Origin: Mucilaginibacter straminoryzae
GTDB taxonomy: Bacteria > Bacteroidota > Bacteroidia > Sphingobacteriales > Sphingobacteriaceae
Length of the DNA stretch: 64,000 nucleotides
Reading direction: 5' to 3'
Assembly: GCF_022953055.1 (NCBI RefSeq)
Contig: NZ_JALJEJ010000001.1
Span: forward strand, 1 to 64,000
The position numbers were made by a program, and so were the translations under genes. Within the stretch, counting starts at the first letter, position 1, and the number at the start of each line of letters is the position of its first letter. The notes under the pieces were generated by a model that worked only from the letters and a program-made list of their open reading frames with translations, did no database searches and had not been told where the DNA came from. Positions 8,408 to 16,768 of the stretch are shown piece by piece.

Positions 8408-9279
8408 TGGACAGAGAGCAATTGTTGAAAAACTTCTTTTTGAAGCTTCACGATATAGTTATTCGTGAGGAAAAGAAATTACATGGCAAGTCTGTACTAC
8501 TAACACTAGCCAAAATTAACTCTAATAAAGCATCTAAATTTTTAAATGATTCTTCTATTAAATTGTCGCAGTTAGATAAGCAGTTATTCAAAGATTTAGA
8601 AGATAATCTTTTAATAAGGATAGGTGACAATTTGCACGACGAGTATGTTCTTACGGCCAAAGGTATATGGGAATTTGAAAAGAAAAATAGAGGCTTGACC
8701 GAGCACGATCTTGTTGATTACATTCAGCGGAAAAATTTCACTGCAACAACTGTTCACAAAGGTATAAGTGATAGAGAAAAAGTTGTATTGCTTGCGTTTA
8801 TTGGAATTCGTAATTTTTCCCAGGATACTGCAATGGATTTGAATGATGAATCAAAACGCGATGCCTGGCTCGGAATACTTCAAGAAACATACAATTTTTT
8901 GTTGAGTAATTCCTTCATTAACCAAGACAAAACAATTTTTGCACAACAAGGTAATGAACACCCTGTTTCTTACCTGATGGTGAGGTTAAACGACCTGCCA
9001 AAAGCAACAAAACACGTCTTTAAATATGGGAAAAGTCGTAAATACTTTATTGACGTAACTAGTGACGGCCAGATTTCCAAAGGGAAAATAATAGTGTTGC
9101 TCAAACTTATATTCAACAAACTACCCGATATTAATAGTTTACAGAGTGTGATTGAATTTTTATCTCGACTGACAGATGAACAGAGTAAATATGTTAGAGA
9201 CAATTTTAAATACATTGACTCGCCAACATCTTTATTAATTAAAGAAATATTACGGGACTTCTTTGTCAGTCAAGAATAA
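8407..9279 (+). CDS. Unknown cytoplasmic protein, last gene of HerA/SMC operon
   Basis: This 290-aa protein has no recognised family. It overlaps the SMC-like stop codon (TAATG), so coupled translation with the ATPase is likely. The N-terminal ~100 residues look like a helical, possibly winged-helix segment (LSQLDKQLFKDLEDNLLIRIG followed by a YVLTAKGIWEFEKK wing-like stretch). The rest is mixed helix and strand with no obvious catalytic motif. There is no signal peptide or membrane helix. SMC-like defence ATPases often have a small accessory subunit next to them; this protein sits in that position. Function unknown. Confidence 0.75.
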   Translation: MDREQLLKNFFLKLHDIVIREEKKLHGKSVLLTLAKINSNKASKFLNDSSIKLSQLDKQLFKDLEDNLLIRIGDNLHDEYVLTAKGIWEFEKKNRGLTEHDLVDYIQRKNFTATTVHKGISDREKVVLLAFIGIRNFSQDTAMDLNDESKRDAWLGILQETYNFLLSNSFINQDKTIFAQQGNEHPVSYLMVRLNDLPKATKHVFKYGKSRKYFIDVTSDGQISKGKIIVLLKLIFNKLPDINSLQSVIEFLSRLTDEQSKYVRDNFKYIDSPTSLLIKEILRDFFVSQE

Positions 9280-9338
9280 TAGTCACACTTTTACACCAGG
9301 TGAAATTATTTTGTAATAAAAAACCTGAGAACCCTATC

Positions 9339-9869
9339 ATGAACAAACCCTGTCTCTCATTTATCGCCTTTCTTTTATTTACTAAGTTCACAAATGGGCA
9401 GGTCTATGATCGGCATATTTTCATAGGTCAGCAAAGAGATTCCGTTCAGGCCCTTGTTGCTGCTGAAGTGCAGATACATTATGGTGCTGGCGGATACTTG
9501 ACAAAAGTCACTGCATCGACTGAGGATTATAAAGGCAAGGCGGTCGCTGTCATTTTGTGTAAGGAAAATGTGCTAATTGAGGGTATCGAAAAAGGCCTCC
9601 AAATATGTACACGATATGTCATACAAAACGATACTGTCGCAATCATCCGAACACAGTTCTACAACCTCAGCCTACAGGAACTAATCGCGTTGCTTCGGCC
9701 TGGTCGAACCAATGTGAGCGGTTATTATTTTGACCCCGGCTATCACATTTATCACAAAATCTATATTGATGCAGCAGGGGTAACAACTGATGACCAATTT
9801 GCCACTGTATGGGAAAGATTGCCAATAGGAGTTGCTGAAAACCTCCGGCTCTTGCTTAAGAAATGGTAA
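9339..9869 (+). CDS. Secreted protein of unknown function
   Basis: Starting at ATG 9339 the product is 176 aa with a signal peptide (NKPCLSFIAFLLFTKFTNGQ). An in-frame GTG at 9300 would place a polar extension before the signal and is disfavoured. The mature part is mixed, with no recognised motif. It follows the defence operon by about 60 bp on the same strand and converges with the minus-strand lipoprotein gene. Nothing ties it to the cytoplasmic defence proteins. Confidence 0.6.
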   Translation: MNKPCLSFIAFLLFTKFTNGQVYDRHIFIGQQRDSVQALVAAEVQIHYGAGGYLTKVTASTEDYKGKAVAVILCKENVLIEGIEKGLQICTRYVIQNDTVAIIRTQFYNLSLQELIALLRPGRTNVSGYYFDPGYHIYHKIYIDAAGVTTDDQFATVWERLPIGVAENLRLLLKKW

Positions 9870-9950
9870 TGCAAGGAATTGCTAACCTATTTTTTTACTG
9901 CTGTAAATACTAGTATAATTAAAACCGTCGTCTATTAATGATTTGCGTTT

Positions 9951-10589
9951 TTATTTGAGACGCAAAGTAACAGGCTGGCTATTTATAGTTCCTGAGACTA
10001 TTTTATTACTTTCTTGTTTTAATTGTCCTTGCAATTTAAAGCGGAAGAGATCTTTTGTACTAATTGTACTACTGAGTTCATAATCTTGCAAACGTGTAGC
10101 TGGTGTTACAGGCACTTTTTCAGAGATCAATGTGTCAATGGTAGGTGAGCCTCCCAATGCAGTATTTGGAGCCAAAAAGGCGCGGAGTTGAATTTGATGC
10201 AACGTTTCATTTATAGATATTGGAGCATTAAAAGATTGCCAGGAGGCACCGTTTACCGAGACCTCAATTTGTAGTCCTTTTCTTTCTGGTGCTTTCAAGC
10301 GGAGCATGGCCGTTGATCCTTCGGGAGGCTGAGCAGTCATCTCAAACTGGAGCAATTTTATGTTATTCTGAAATGCAAATAATGAAATTATTTTGCTTTG
10401 CGTATGGTAAATCCCTGCGGCGAATCCTGTGAGACCAGCCTCCGTCCTTTCAGTATAGATAAAAGAAGAATCACTGTTTAAAGTCAGCTCTTCACCGTAA
10501 TTACCCAAAAATGGCTTACCAATAGGCAGCTGTACCTTACATCCAAAGACTGCAAGCGTAGCGATTAAAACGATACAGAGTTTTTTCAT
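9951..10589 (-). CDS. Lipoprotein downstream of RHS protein, possible immunity or accessory protein
   Basis: A 212-aa lipoprotein: the N-terminus KKLCIVLIATLAVFGCKV has a signal peptide with lipobox and lipidated Cys17. The mature part is beta-rich with a repeated pattern of short strands. It begins 8 bp after the RHS stop codon on the same strand, so the two are co-transcribed. The position directly behind a polymorphic-toxin-like gene is where immunity genes lie. A lipid-anchored product would only protect against a toxin acting outside the cytoplasm, so the alternative is an envelope partner of the RHS shell. Confidence 0.7.
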   Translation of the reverse strand: MKKLCIVLIATLAVFGCKVQLPIGKPFLGNYGEELTLNSDSSFIYTERTEAGLTGFAAGIYHTQSKIISLFAFQNNIKLLQFEMTAQPPEGSTAMLRLKAPERKGLQIEVSVNGASWQSFNAPISINETLHQIQLRAFLAPNTALGGSPTIDTLISEKVPVTPATRLQDYELSSTISTKDLFRFKLQGQLKQESNKIVSGTINSQPVTLRLK

Positions 10590-10597
10590 AGTTAGAA

Positions 10598-13500
10598 TTA
10601 ATGGCCCCCGTTGCCAAATAATGACATAACCACCGACTTAAATAGCGCCCACGGATATAATGGCTGACTGTTTTTGGGGTCTGCTATACCTCCAACAAAA
10701 TTGGTATTTATATCACCTATTTTATTCGCTGTAATGGTTTGACCGGGTGTCGTCAATGTTGAGGTTGGAAAACCGGTGGAATCAAACGCAAATTGCGCCT
10801 GATAGGCTTCGATTTCTGAATTTGCCTCTGTATTATAAATCTGAGCAATAGTACCGTGAAATAGCGCTCCTGTTGTAGTAAAGCTAAAATCCTTTTCGAT
10901 TGTTCCCTGGTAGCCATGGGTCAGCTCGTGCACTGCATTTGCATCACCGGTTACAGCCATAACAGTTACATCTTTCATAACACCATTTACTTTAACTTGC
11001 TTTTCGGTTGTGCCACCGACCTGTGATCCATAGGGAAGCCGATCAAACCCGTAGGTGAATTCTTTGGTAGCCGTCATTTCATCAATGCGACCCATCGTTG
11101 CTTTATTTGCATCAATCATTTTATTATTTTCAGCAATGCCGGAAGTTTGCTCTGCCAAATATTTTTCTTTCGCCTCCTGATTTTTAAAAGTCTTGCCGCC
11201 AGAATTAACCTTGTCAATCTTGGCCTGTAGTTTGGCATTTGCTTTTTCCAGTTTTTCGTTGGCTTTTGCAGCCTGCTTTTTCAGCTTTTGTGCATAGCGC
11301 TCATCCGATTTATTGTCCCAGTCCTGACCATCGGGGTCGATACGAGACACCGGATTATTGCCAACATAATTGTAGCCCCCCTCACTATAATATTTTTCAG
11401 TCATCGGGTCGATGGTTCCCCATCTGCCAATAACTGGATCATAGAACCTGGCGCCATAATCGTATTGCCCTAATTCCTCCTGATACTCTTTTCCATTAAA
11501 CAATTTCTGGTTCTTTGTACCAAAAGTATATCGGTTATAATTGATGCCAAACGGGTAATAATCGTCCCTTTGTATCACCCTTGCTACATGACTACTATCG
11601 TCAAAACATACGCGGTTATTGCCGAGGTGATCTGTAAGCGTATATTCATAGCTAAACGCACCTGTAGTCGGATTTCTGCGGGCGATACCTTCACTGTTGG
11701 TGATAAAGTCAACACTTCCGTTCTGGTATTGAATACCCTCGATATAATCCTGGTTGCCTAACGTACTGTTTGCGCTTACCCGCCGCAGCTTTTTGCCGCT
11801 GGATTCATACGTATAGCTAAGAGTTTTGCTACCAGTAACATTTTGCGGAAGGTTTAATTGATTGTAAGAGATGTTGACATTATTGCGTGCGTCAAAAACT
11901 GTATTCCCGTTACCATCATAAAGGTAAGTATTGGTACCTGTCAACCCGGCAACTGACGTAAGCTGATTGCCATTGTAATTAAAAGTGTAATTACTGGTAG
12001 ATGCATAACGGGGATCTATGCGTGTCAGGTGTTGAATATTGCCAGCCTTGTCATAGTCAATGCCCTGTTCGTTAAATGATTCGCTCGAATTGCCACTGGT
12101 CAACCTATTCAGTTTATCATAGCTGTACGTATAACTTCGGTTCAGATTACTTCCTGTTCCCCAGTACTGATTGGCGACATCGCCATTATACATCGGCGTT
12201 GTTCCATCATTATATTTTAGCTGGACTACAAACAATGAAGAACTATCTTTCGTAATCCACCCTCTTTCATTATATCGATAAGTAATATCCTGCAGGAACG
12301 GCCCTGTTTCACTTACGCTATGCAAATGCTTGCCCGTAAGCTGGCCTACTTCATTATAATCCAGTTTTGCCAGCAATACCTTGCTGCCGCCGTTGATCTG
12401 GTTCCAAGACTGTATTTTGCGTCCCCAATGATCATATACCGTACTGTCTGCAATAGTAAGCAAGGGACTACCTGTGGTATGGTGATTACGAATTTTTGAA
12501 ATGAGTTTTTGGGTAAAGTCAAAGGTGCTGGTCAGTTCATCGTAATTAGCCACATTTAATGTTCCATTAAAGTAATTCTGTTGAAACACTTTTACGGGAT
12601 TAGCCTTGTCGTCGTAATACTGCACTGTCCAGAGCATATCTGACGTGCCTAATACGTTGGAAAGAGTTGCTGTCAACAGGCTACGGGTCATACTGCTGTA
12701 TGAAGTATGCACATCATAGGTGGAAGGAAGACTGGGAATATTGTAGTCGTCGTAATACGAAATAGTAAGGTAGTTTATAATGTTACTGGTAGGGAATGCA
12801 GCCACTGAATAATATTTACCAACGGTATTGCTATTATCTCTGTTCTCCCATAGTACAGTTTGTGCATTTACATCTGCCTGAAGTGAAATTCGACTTTTCG
12901 CACTGCCTCCATTATTCCAGGTGCCGGTTATAATCGGTCGCTCCAGCGCATCGTACTTGATAAAAGACCAAGCATTCTGTACCCGCTGCATAGAATCCTG
13001 AGAAGCCACAAGCTGATCCAATTTGTTATACACTTTGTACATTACCCCTTTTCCGGGCAATTTTGTTTCCACCTGCCGCAATCTTTCATCATGCCGATAT
13101 TGGTAACACAAATTATCAAGCACCGACTGGGTTATGCTACCATTGTCAGGCTCTGATTTAGGTGTCAGTATATAGGTAAGTGCGCCAAAGTCATCATATA
13201 CAAAATAAGACGACAAAATTTCCAAGCGCGCAGGAGTTTGGTTAAATCCCCGTTTCAGAACAACTCTTCCTTCTTTGTCGGTATAAACTTCCGTGGTGCC
13301 TGCTTTACCATCTGTTGCTTTATAATTTTCATTTTTATAAACAGTCACGTAAAGCTGGGTTTGTCCATAAGCTCCCTGATCAACAAGTGAGGGTTTACCA
13401 TTTGCGTCAAGACTGACTGTATATAATTTCGCCCACCTACCACTGCCAGAAGTGAGGGCTGTAGCATCATTGGTGTAATATTCCAGTTTAGCAGTATGCC

Positions 13501-14179
13501 CAGGTGAAGCAGCCTGAGTATTGGTAGACAACTGCCAGTTATCTCCCGTAGCGCCTTGCTCAACTATACGATTAAGTGGTGACGGTTCAAAAGCCTTTTC
13601 GGCAAATGGAAATTGCGTAGCGGTTACACCTGGTGCGTTCCATGAAATTGGGTTAGCGAAAAATGCTTGTTGGTTCGTCAGTGCTGCTGATTTATAAGCA
13701 CCGTTACTGTTGGCAATGGATTCTGTGTAAGGACTGTATTTTTTTATCTGCCTTCCAAATGAATCATAGGCTACCGGTGTTACAATGTCTCTAAATGTCG
13801 GACTTGCCTTGATCTCAACAGTTTGCAAAGGCCTGCCTAAGCCATCAAAATAGTTTACCGTTGCCTTCACATCACAGGTTGAATTATTCGGATCAGCCGG
13901 ATTTGTAAGACCAGCTGTCTGCGGCTCATAAACGACAATATAATTCTGATTATTACTTAACGCTGTATTCATCACTACACACTGCGCCAATGACGGGTCA
14001 ATACGAGCCTCAAAAGGCCCCGATGAACTAAAGCCAGGGCCAAGTTCTATAACGTGTGGAGCCACAAAAGTGCCGGTAGTATTTGGTTGGGTTAGTACAG
14101 TATCGCGTTGTGCAAATACTGTTGTTGATATTAGAAAGGAAAGCACGGATAAACCGACGCTGGTTGGATAAGGTCTCAT
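10598..14179 (-). CDS. RHS-repeat protein with zincin-like C-terminal domain
   Basis: From ATG 14179 (1193 aa) the protein starts with a signal peptide (MRPYPTSVGLSVLSFLISTTVFAQ); a start at 14212 adds 11 residues before it and is less likely. Next come a Bacteroidota DUF6443-type region (FDGLGRPLQTV), many YD repeats (YDYDKLNRL-type) and the RHS-associated core (DYYPFGINY, YDYGARFYDPVIGRW, DPDG) near residue 900. After the core there is a Lys/Ala coiled coil and a domain with HELTH (about 1084-1088) and a downstream EANSEIEAY that could give the third zinc ligand. This fits a polymorphic toxin with a metallopeptidase tip. Secretion route and target are unknown. Confidence 0.88.
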   Translation of the reverse strand: MRPYPTSVGLSVLSFLISTTVFAQRDTVLTQPNTTGTFVAPHVIELGPGFSSSGPFEARIDPSLAQCVVMNTALSNNQNYIVVYEPQTAGLTNPADPNNSTCDVKATVNYFDGLGRPLQTVEIKASPTFRDIVTPVAYDSFGRQIKKYSPYTESIANSNGAYKSAALTNQQAFFANPISWNAPGVTATQFPFAEKAFEPSPLNRIVEQGATGDNWQLSTNTQAASPGHTAKLEYYTNDATALTSGSGRWAKLYTVSLDANGKPSLVDQGAYGQTQLYVTVYKNENYKATDGKAGTTEVYTDKEGRVVLKRGFNQTPARLEILSSYFVYDDFGALTYILTPKSEPDNGSITQSVLDNLCYQYRHDERLRQVETKLPGKGVMYKVYNKLDQLVASQDSMQRVQNAWSFIKYDALERPIITGTWNNGGSAKSRISLQADVNAQTVLWENRDNSNTVGKYYSVAAFPTSNIINYLTISYYDDYNIPSLPSTYDVHTSYSSMTRSLLTATLSNVLGTSDMLWTVQYYDDKANPVKVFQQNYFNGTLNVANYDELTSTFDFTQKLISKIRNHHTTGSPLLTIADSTVYDHWGRKIQSWNQINGGSKVLLAKLDYNEVGQLTGKHLHSVSETGPFLQDITYRYNERGWITKDSSSLFVVQLKYNDGTTPMYNGDVANQYWGTGSNLNRSYTYSYDKLNRLTSGNSSESFNEQGIDYDKAGNIQHLTRIDPRYASTSNYTFNYNGNQLTSVAGLTGTNTYLYDGNGNTVFDARNNVNISYNQLNLPQNVTGSKTLSYTYESSGKKLRRVSANSTLGNQDYIEGIQYQNGSVDFITNSEGIARRNPTTGAFSYEYTLTDHLGNNRVCFDDSSHVARVIQRDDYYPFGINYNRYTFGTKNQKLFNGKEYQEELGQYDYGARFYDPVIGRWGTIDPMTEKYYSEGGYNYVGNNPVSRIDPDGQDWDNKSDERYAQKLKKQAAKANEKLEKANAKLQAKIDKVNSGGKTFKNQEAKEKYLAEQTSGIAENNKMIDANKATMGRIDEMTATKEFTYGFDRLPYGSQVGGTTEKQVKVNGVMKDVTVMAVTGDANAVHELTHGYQGTIEKDFSFTTTGALFHGTIAQIYNTEANSEIEAYQAQFAFDSTGFPTSTLTTPGQTITANKIGDINTNFVGGIADPKNSQPLYPWALFKSVVMSLFGNGGH

Positions 14180-14363
14180 AGGGTTAAGGATTAATTCACT
14201 GACAATGTCCAATCTACATCACAGTTGAGTTAAAAATCAAAATTTTAAAGTGAAAAAGCAAATCCTTTAGAAAATTTTGTTGCGCTTCTATTGGAACATA
14301 AACATGGCGACTAAGTGAATTCTTTGGGCGCACCTAACTTAACGAGTTAAGCAAATAAATTTA

Positions 14364-14388
14364 ACCGTACTCGGTTCCCGGTGTGAAA
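14364..14388 (+). promoter_or_regulatory. 25-bp motif shared by mob and tra upstream regions (copy 1)
   Basis: ACCGTA, two variable bases, CGGTTCCCGGTG, one variable base, then GAAA. The same motif occurs at 45344-45368 with 22 of 25 identities. It lies 49 bp before the HTH gene that opens the mobilisation module; the other lies 58 bp before the first transfer gene. The left half contains a short inverted repeat (CCG...CGG). It could bind a common regulator of transfer. Confidence 0.55.
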
Positions 14389-14437
14389 TGCCTTCTTTTT
14401 TTGCTGCCAGCTTTGCTCTCAATCAATGTGATTCGAG

Positions 14438-14749
14438 ATGAAAAACACGGAAACAATAGCAAACAATCAGAAACTACAACAGCCTCCGGTTACTGCTGAC
14501 GACCTGGATATTTTCCGGGTTGAGCTACTTGCAGAGATCAAAAAATTGATAGATAAACATGCAGGCTATCCGGGCAGGCGCTGGCTAAAAACCGAAGAAG
14601 TTAAAAAGCTGCTTGGCGCTTCCACCGGGACGCTTACTACGCTACGCATAAATGGTACCCTTCCATACTCCCGTATTGGCGGCATCCTGTATTATGATGC
14701 GCAGGATATCGAAAACATGTTACTCAGCCGCAAAATCCAACACCGATAG
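14438..14749 (+). CDS. Excisionase/MerR-type helix-turn-helix protein
   Basis: A 103-aa DNA-binding protein. Residues about 48-95 form the HTH_17-like winged helix common to excisionase-type proteins: WLKTEEVKKLLGASTGTLTTLRINGTLPYSRIGG followed by YYDAQDIENML. Such genes routinely precede the RepA-like and Mob genes in Bacteroidota mobile elements. It lies 2 bp upstream of the next gene. Likely role: transcriptional control or directionality factor of the element; which of the two cannot be told. Confidence 0.85.
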   Translation: MKNTETIANNQKLQQPPVTADDLDIFRVELLAEIKKLIDKHAGYPGRRWLKTEEVKKLLGASTGTLTTLRINGTLPYSRIGGILYYDAQDIENMLLSRKIQHR

Positions 14750-14751
14750 TT

Positions 14752-15015
14752 ATGAGCAGGAACGCATCTATCTGCGGCCACGGCAATAGTATTCCGCCAA
14801 TCCTGGCCCACGTACAAATCTATTTCGATCAGAAAGGCATGTCGGCTAAAGAGGCTGAGGCATTCTACCATTACCAGCATGCTCACGGCTGGAAAACGGA
14901 TAGCGGTACGCCAATTAAAAATTGGAAAGTCGTAGCTGCAAACTGGATATGGGATATACAACGGTCCAGGTTCGTCACGCTGCAATTGAAAGTAAATCGA
15001 AATCTGCTCAGATGA
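14752..15015 (+). CDS. Small mobilisation-module protein of unknown function
   Basis: An 87-aa soluble protein starting 2 bp after the HTH gene and overlapping the next start as ATGA (15012-15015). It has a segment AEAFYHYQHAHGWKTDSGTPIKNWKVVAANWI, a pattern I associate with small proteins next to RepA-like ATPases in Bacteroidota mobile elements. It contains no catalytic motif. Translational coupling to the ATPase suggests they act together, perhaps in replication initiation of the excised element. Confidence 0.7.
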   Translation: MSRNASICGHGNSIPPILAHVQIYFDQKGMSAKEAEAFYHYQHAHGWKTDSGTPIKNWKVVAANWIWDIQRSRFVTLQLKVNRNLLR

Positions 15016-15983
15016 AAAACAGGACGCAAAAACTGACGGATCAGGTCTACTACCAGGCGCAGACATCTTTCCGGACAATGGCGAAACTGGCGGAAGAAGC
15101 CGTGCAGTTGAAAGACCTTAAAATGTTATTCGGAAAGTATGTGCCGCAAAACAACCTGGTACATTTTCCATCGCAGCGAGGCGTAGGAAAGTCCTGGCTG
15201 TGCATGCAAATCTGTATGGCCGTGGCCGGTGAATGGAATAGCTGTTTAGGGGAGGCGATTAACTTGCATGGCAATACACTTTACGTAAATCATGAGCTCA
15301 GCCCGAATACCATGCGCAGGCGCAGCCGGAAGCTATACGCCTGCTTACCGCAGCCGCTTGGCGAACAGTTTCATTGCTTCGTTTACACCTCAAGGGCTGG
15401 GCTAAGTACGGAGCTGGCCAGCATCATTAACTACATCGAAAAGTACCAACCGGTGCTTATTGTAATCGACAACTTACGTATGGCATTTACTGATTTAGAT
15501 GTAAATAACAACCGGGAAAGCACCCGGATCATGAACATGCTGCTGGCCCTTTGTGATACTTCCGGTGCTGCATTAATAATCACGGATCATTTCCGAAAAC
15601 ATACCGGTGGCCAGTTGTCGGGCAGCGATCTGCAGAGCGGGTCAGGAATCAAAACCGATTTGTCGGACGCTGATTTTTTCATGCGCCGAAGTTGCCAGGA
15701 CAAAAGTATGCGCATCCTGAAACGGGATAAGTCCCGACATTTTGAAGAAGACCCAAAGACCAAACTGATCCGGCTCAACCCGGAAACTTTATGGTTTGAG
15801 TTGGTGGCAGAAGATGTGAACGAGGCGGAGCATGTTGGCTTAGGTGGACTGAAGGAAAAGGACGAACAAAAGGACATGGCACAAACTCTCCGCGATCAGG
15901 GTAAGAGCATCCAGGAGATTGCCACCATTTTAGGAAAGGGCAAGGCAACCATTCATCGCTGGCTCAAAACGGATGAAGCATGA
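15012..15983 (+). CDS. RepA-like AAA_25 ATPase/helicase
   Basis: From ATG 15012 the product is 323 aa; the frame stays open upstream to a TTG at 14922, but the ATGA overlap favours 15012. It is a RecA-fold hexameric helicase-type ATPase: Walker A SQRGVGKSW (about 54-62), Walker B LIVIDNL (about 149-155), then ITDHFRKH, a sensor-like region. The C-terminal ~25 residues (IQEIATILGKGKATIHRWLK) look like a helix-turn-helix. RepA-like ATPases unwind origins in RSF1010-type replication. The GGAACGA repeats just downstream could be its or a partner's site. Confidence 0.8.
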   Translation: MKNRTQKLTDQVYYQAQTSFRTMAKLAEEAVQLKDLKMLFGKYVPQNNLVHFPSQRGVGKSWLCMQICMAVAGEWNSCLGEAINLHGNTLYVNHELSPNTMRRRSRKLYACLPQPLGEQFHCFVYTSRAGLSTELASIINYIEKYQPVLIVIDNLRMAFTDLDVNNNRESTRIMNMLLALCDTSGAALIITDHFRKHTGGQLSGSDLQSGSGIKTDLSDADFFMRRSCQDKSMRILKRDKSRHFEEDPKTKLIRLNPETLWFELVAEDVNEAEHVGLGGLKEKDEQKDMAQTLRDQGKSIQEIATILGKGKATIHRWLKTDEA

Positions 15984-16022
15984 AGGCAATATCCGGATCA
16001 AAATGTGGCTTAGCCGTTGCGT

Positions 16023-16135
16023 CGTTCCTTTTTTTGGAACGATGGAACGAATGGCGTTTTTAGAAAGCTGACTTAGAGAATGTTAACCGAATCAAAGCAG
16101 TGACATGGAACGAATGGAACGCGAAAATGGAACGA
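16023..16135 (+). repeat. Five iteron-like TGGAACG repeats and a CGTTCC/GGAACG hairpin
   Basis: TGGAACG occurs at about 16035, 16043, 16106, 16115 and 16128, four times followed by A, all in the same orientation. The first is also the right arm of CGTTCC (16023-16028) and GGAACG (16036-16041) around a T-run. The repeats lie between a RepA-like ATPase gene and the relaxase operon, a usual place for replication iterons or relaxosome binding sites. Confidence 0.5.
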
Positions 16136-16189
16136 ATTAATGAAATGGCCCAATTGTCCAGTAGCCATTGCCTGAATTATTGACAGCAC

Positions 16190-16378
16190 ACCCCTCACTT
16201 CGAGTGAAGAACTATCCTTTCAAGGGTTCGGTACGAGCCCTGGACTGGTTGCTGTTCCCCTTGCTTCGGCTGGGGAAAGCAAGATGTACACTTGTCGGAC
16301 AAGTGGCAGTTTTTGACCCCTTATGCTCCGAAGTCGCAGGGGTTTTATGGTCCAATTATCAAACTGAATAATTGACAG
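16190..16378 (+). other. Putative origin of transfer (oriT) upstream of mobA
   Basis: This non-coding stretch directly before the relaxosome genes is dense in inverted repeats: CACTTGTC-G-GACAAGTG (16289-16305, perfect), AGGGTTCG/CGAGCCCT near 16221-16239, CCCC/GGGG around a TTGCTTCGGCT loop near 16257-16275, and GACCCCTT/AGGGGTT near 16315-16345. In Bacteroidota mobile elements oriT lies in this place. The nick site cannot be assigned from sequence alone. Confidence 0.55.
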
Positions 16379-16768
16379 ATGAAACAAGAACAACGCACCC
16401 GAAAATTGACGGTAAGGTTTACGCCGGAAGAATATAATCAGATTAGCAGCCGGCAAAAAAAATCAACCACAAGGATCATTAGCGATTATGTCCGGGATGT
16501 CCTGTTGGAGGGAAAGATTACCCTTTACTATCGTAACCAGTCACTCGATCAATTGATCGACGAGTTTAAATTATTACGGCGTGAGTTGAGCGCCGTCGGT
16601 AATAATTTCAACCAGGTCGTTAAAAAAATAAATTCCGTAAAGGATACCACCGAGATGAATTTCTGGCTGGACATGGCAGCGCTGCTGCAAAAACAACTGC
16701 TCGAAAAGACCGGAAATATCAATGAAAAAATTGCTCAAATTTCAGATATATGGTTGCAAGGTTTGTGA
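16379..16768 (+). CDS. mobA: Relaxosome accessory protein MobA (MobC-family DNA-binding protein)
   Basis: A 129-aa protein with an N-terminal ribbon-helix-helix-like segment (RKLTVRFTPEEYNQISS) and a C-terminal helical region typical of Pfam MobC, LLRRELSAVGNNFNQVVKKIN (about 61-81). It would bind oriT and load the relaxase. It overlaps the relaxase gene by 19 bp. In CTnDOT nomenclature the small accessory protein is MobA; plasmid nomenclature calls the family MobC, so the symbol follows the Bacteroides usage. Confidence 0.85.
   Translation: MKQEQRTRKLTVRFTPEEYNQISSRQKKSTTRIISDYVRDVLLEGKITLYYRNQSLDQLIDEFKLLRRELSAVGNNFNQVVKKINSVKDTTEMNFWLDMAALLQKQLLEKTGNINEKIAQISDIWLQGL

Noticed and set aside
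6287..9279. Naming the SMC-like pair as Lamassu or Wadjet
   Set aside because: The HerA, NurA, ParB and methylase genes do not belong to those systems, and neither the Lamassu effector nor JetA-JetD proteins are present.
16168..16371. 67-aa open frame before mobA
   Set aside because: It covers the inverted repeats of the oriT-like region; no motif or conserved start.
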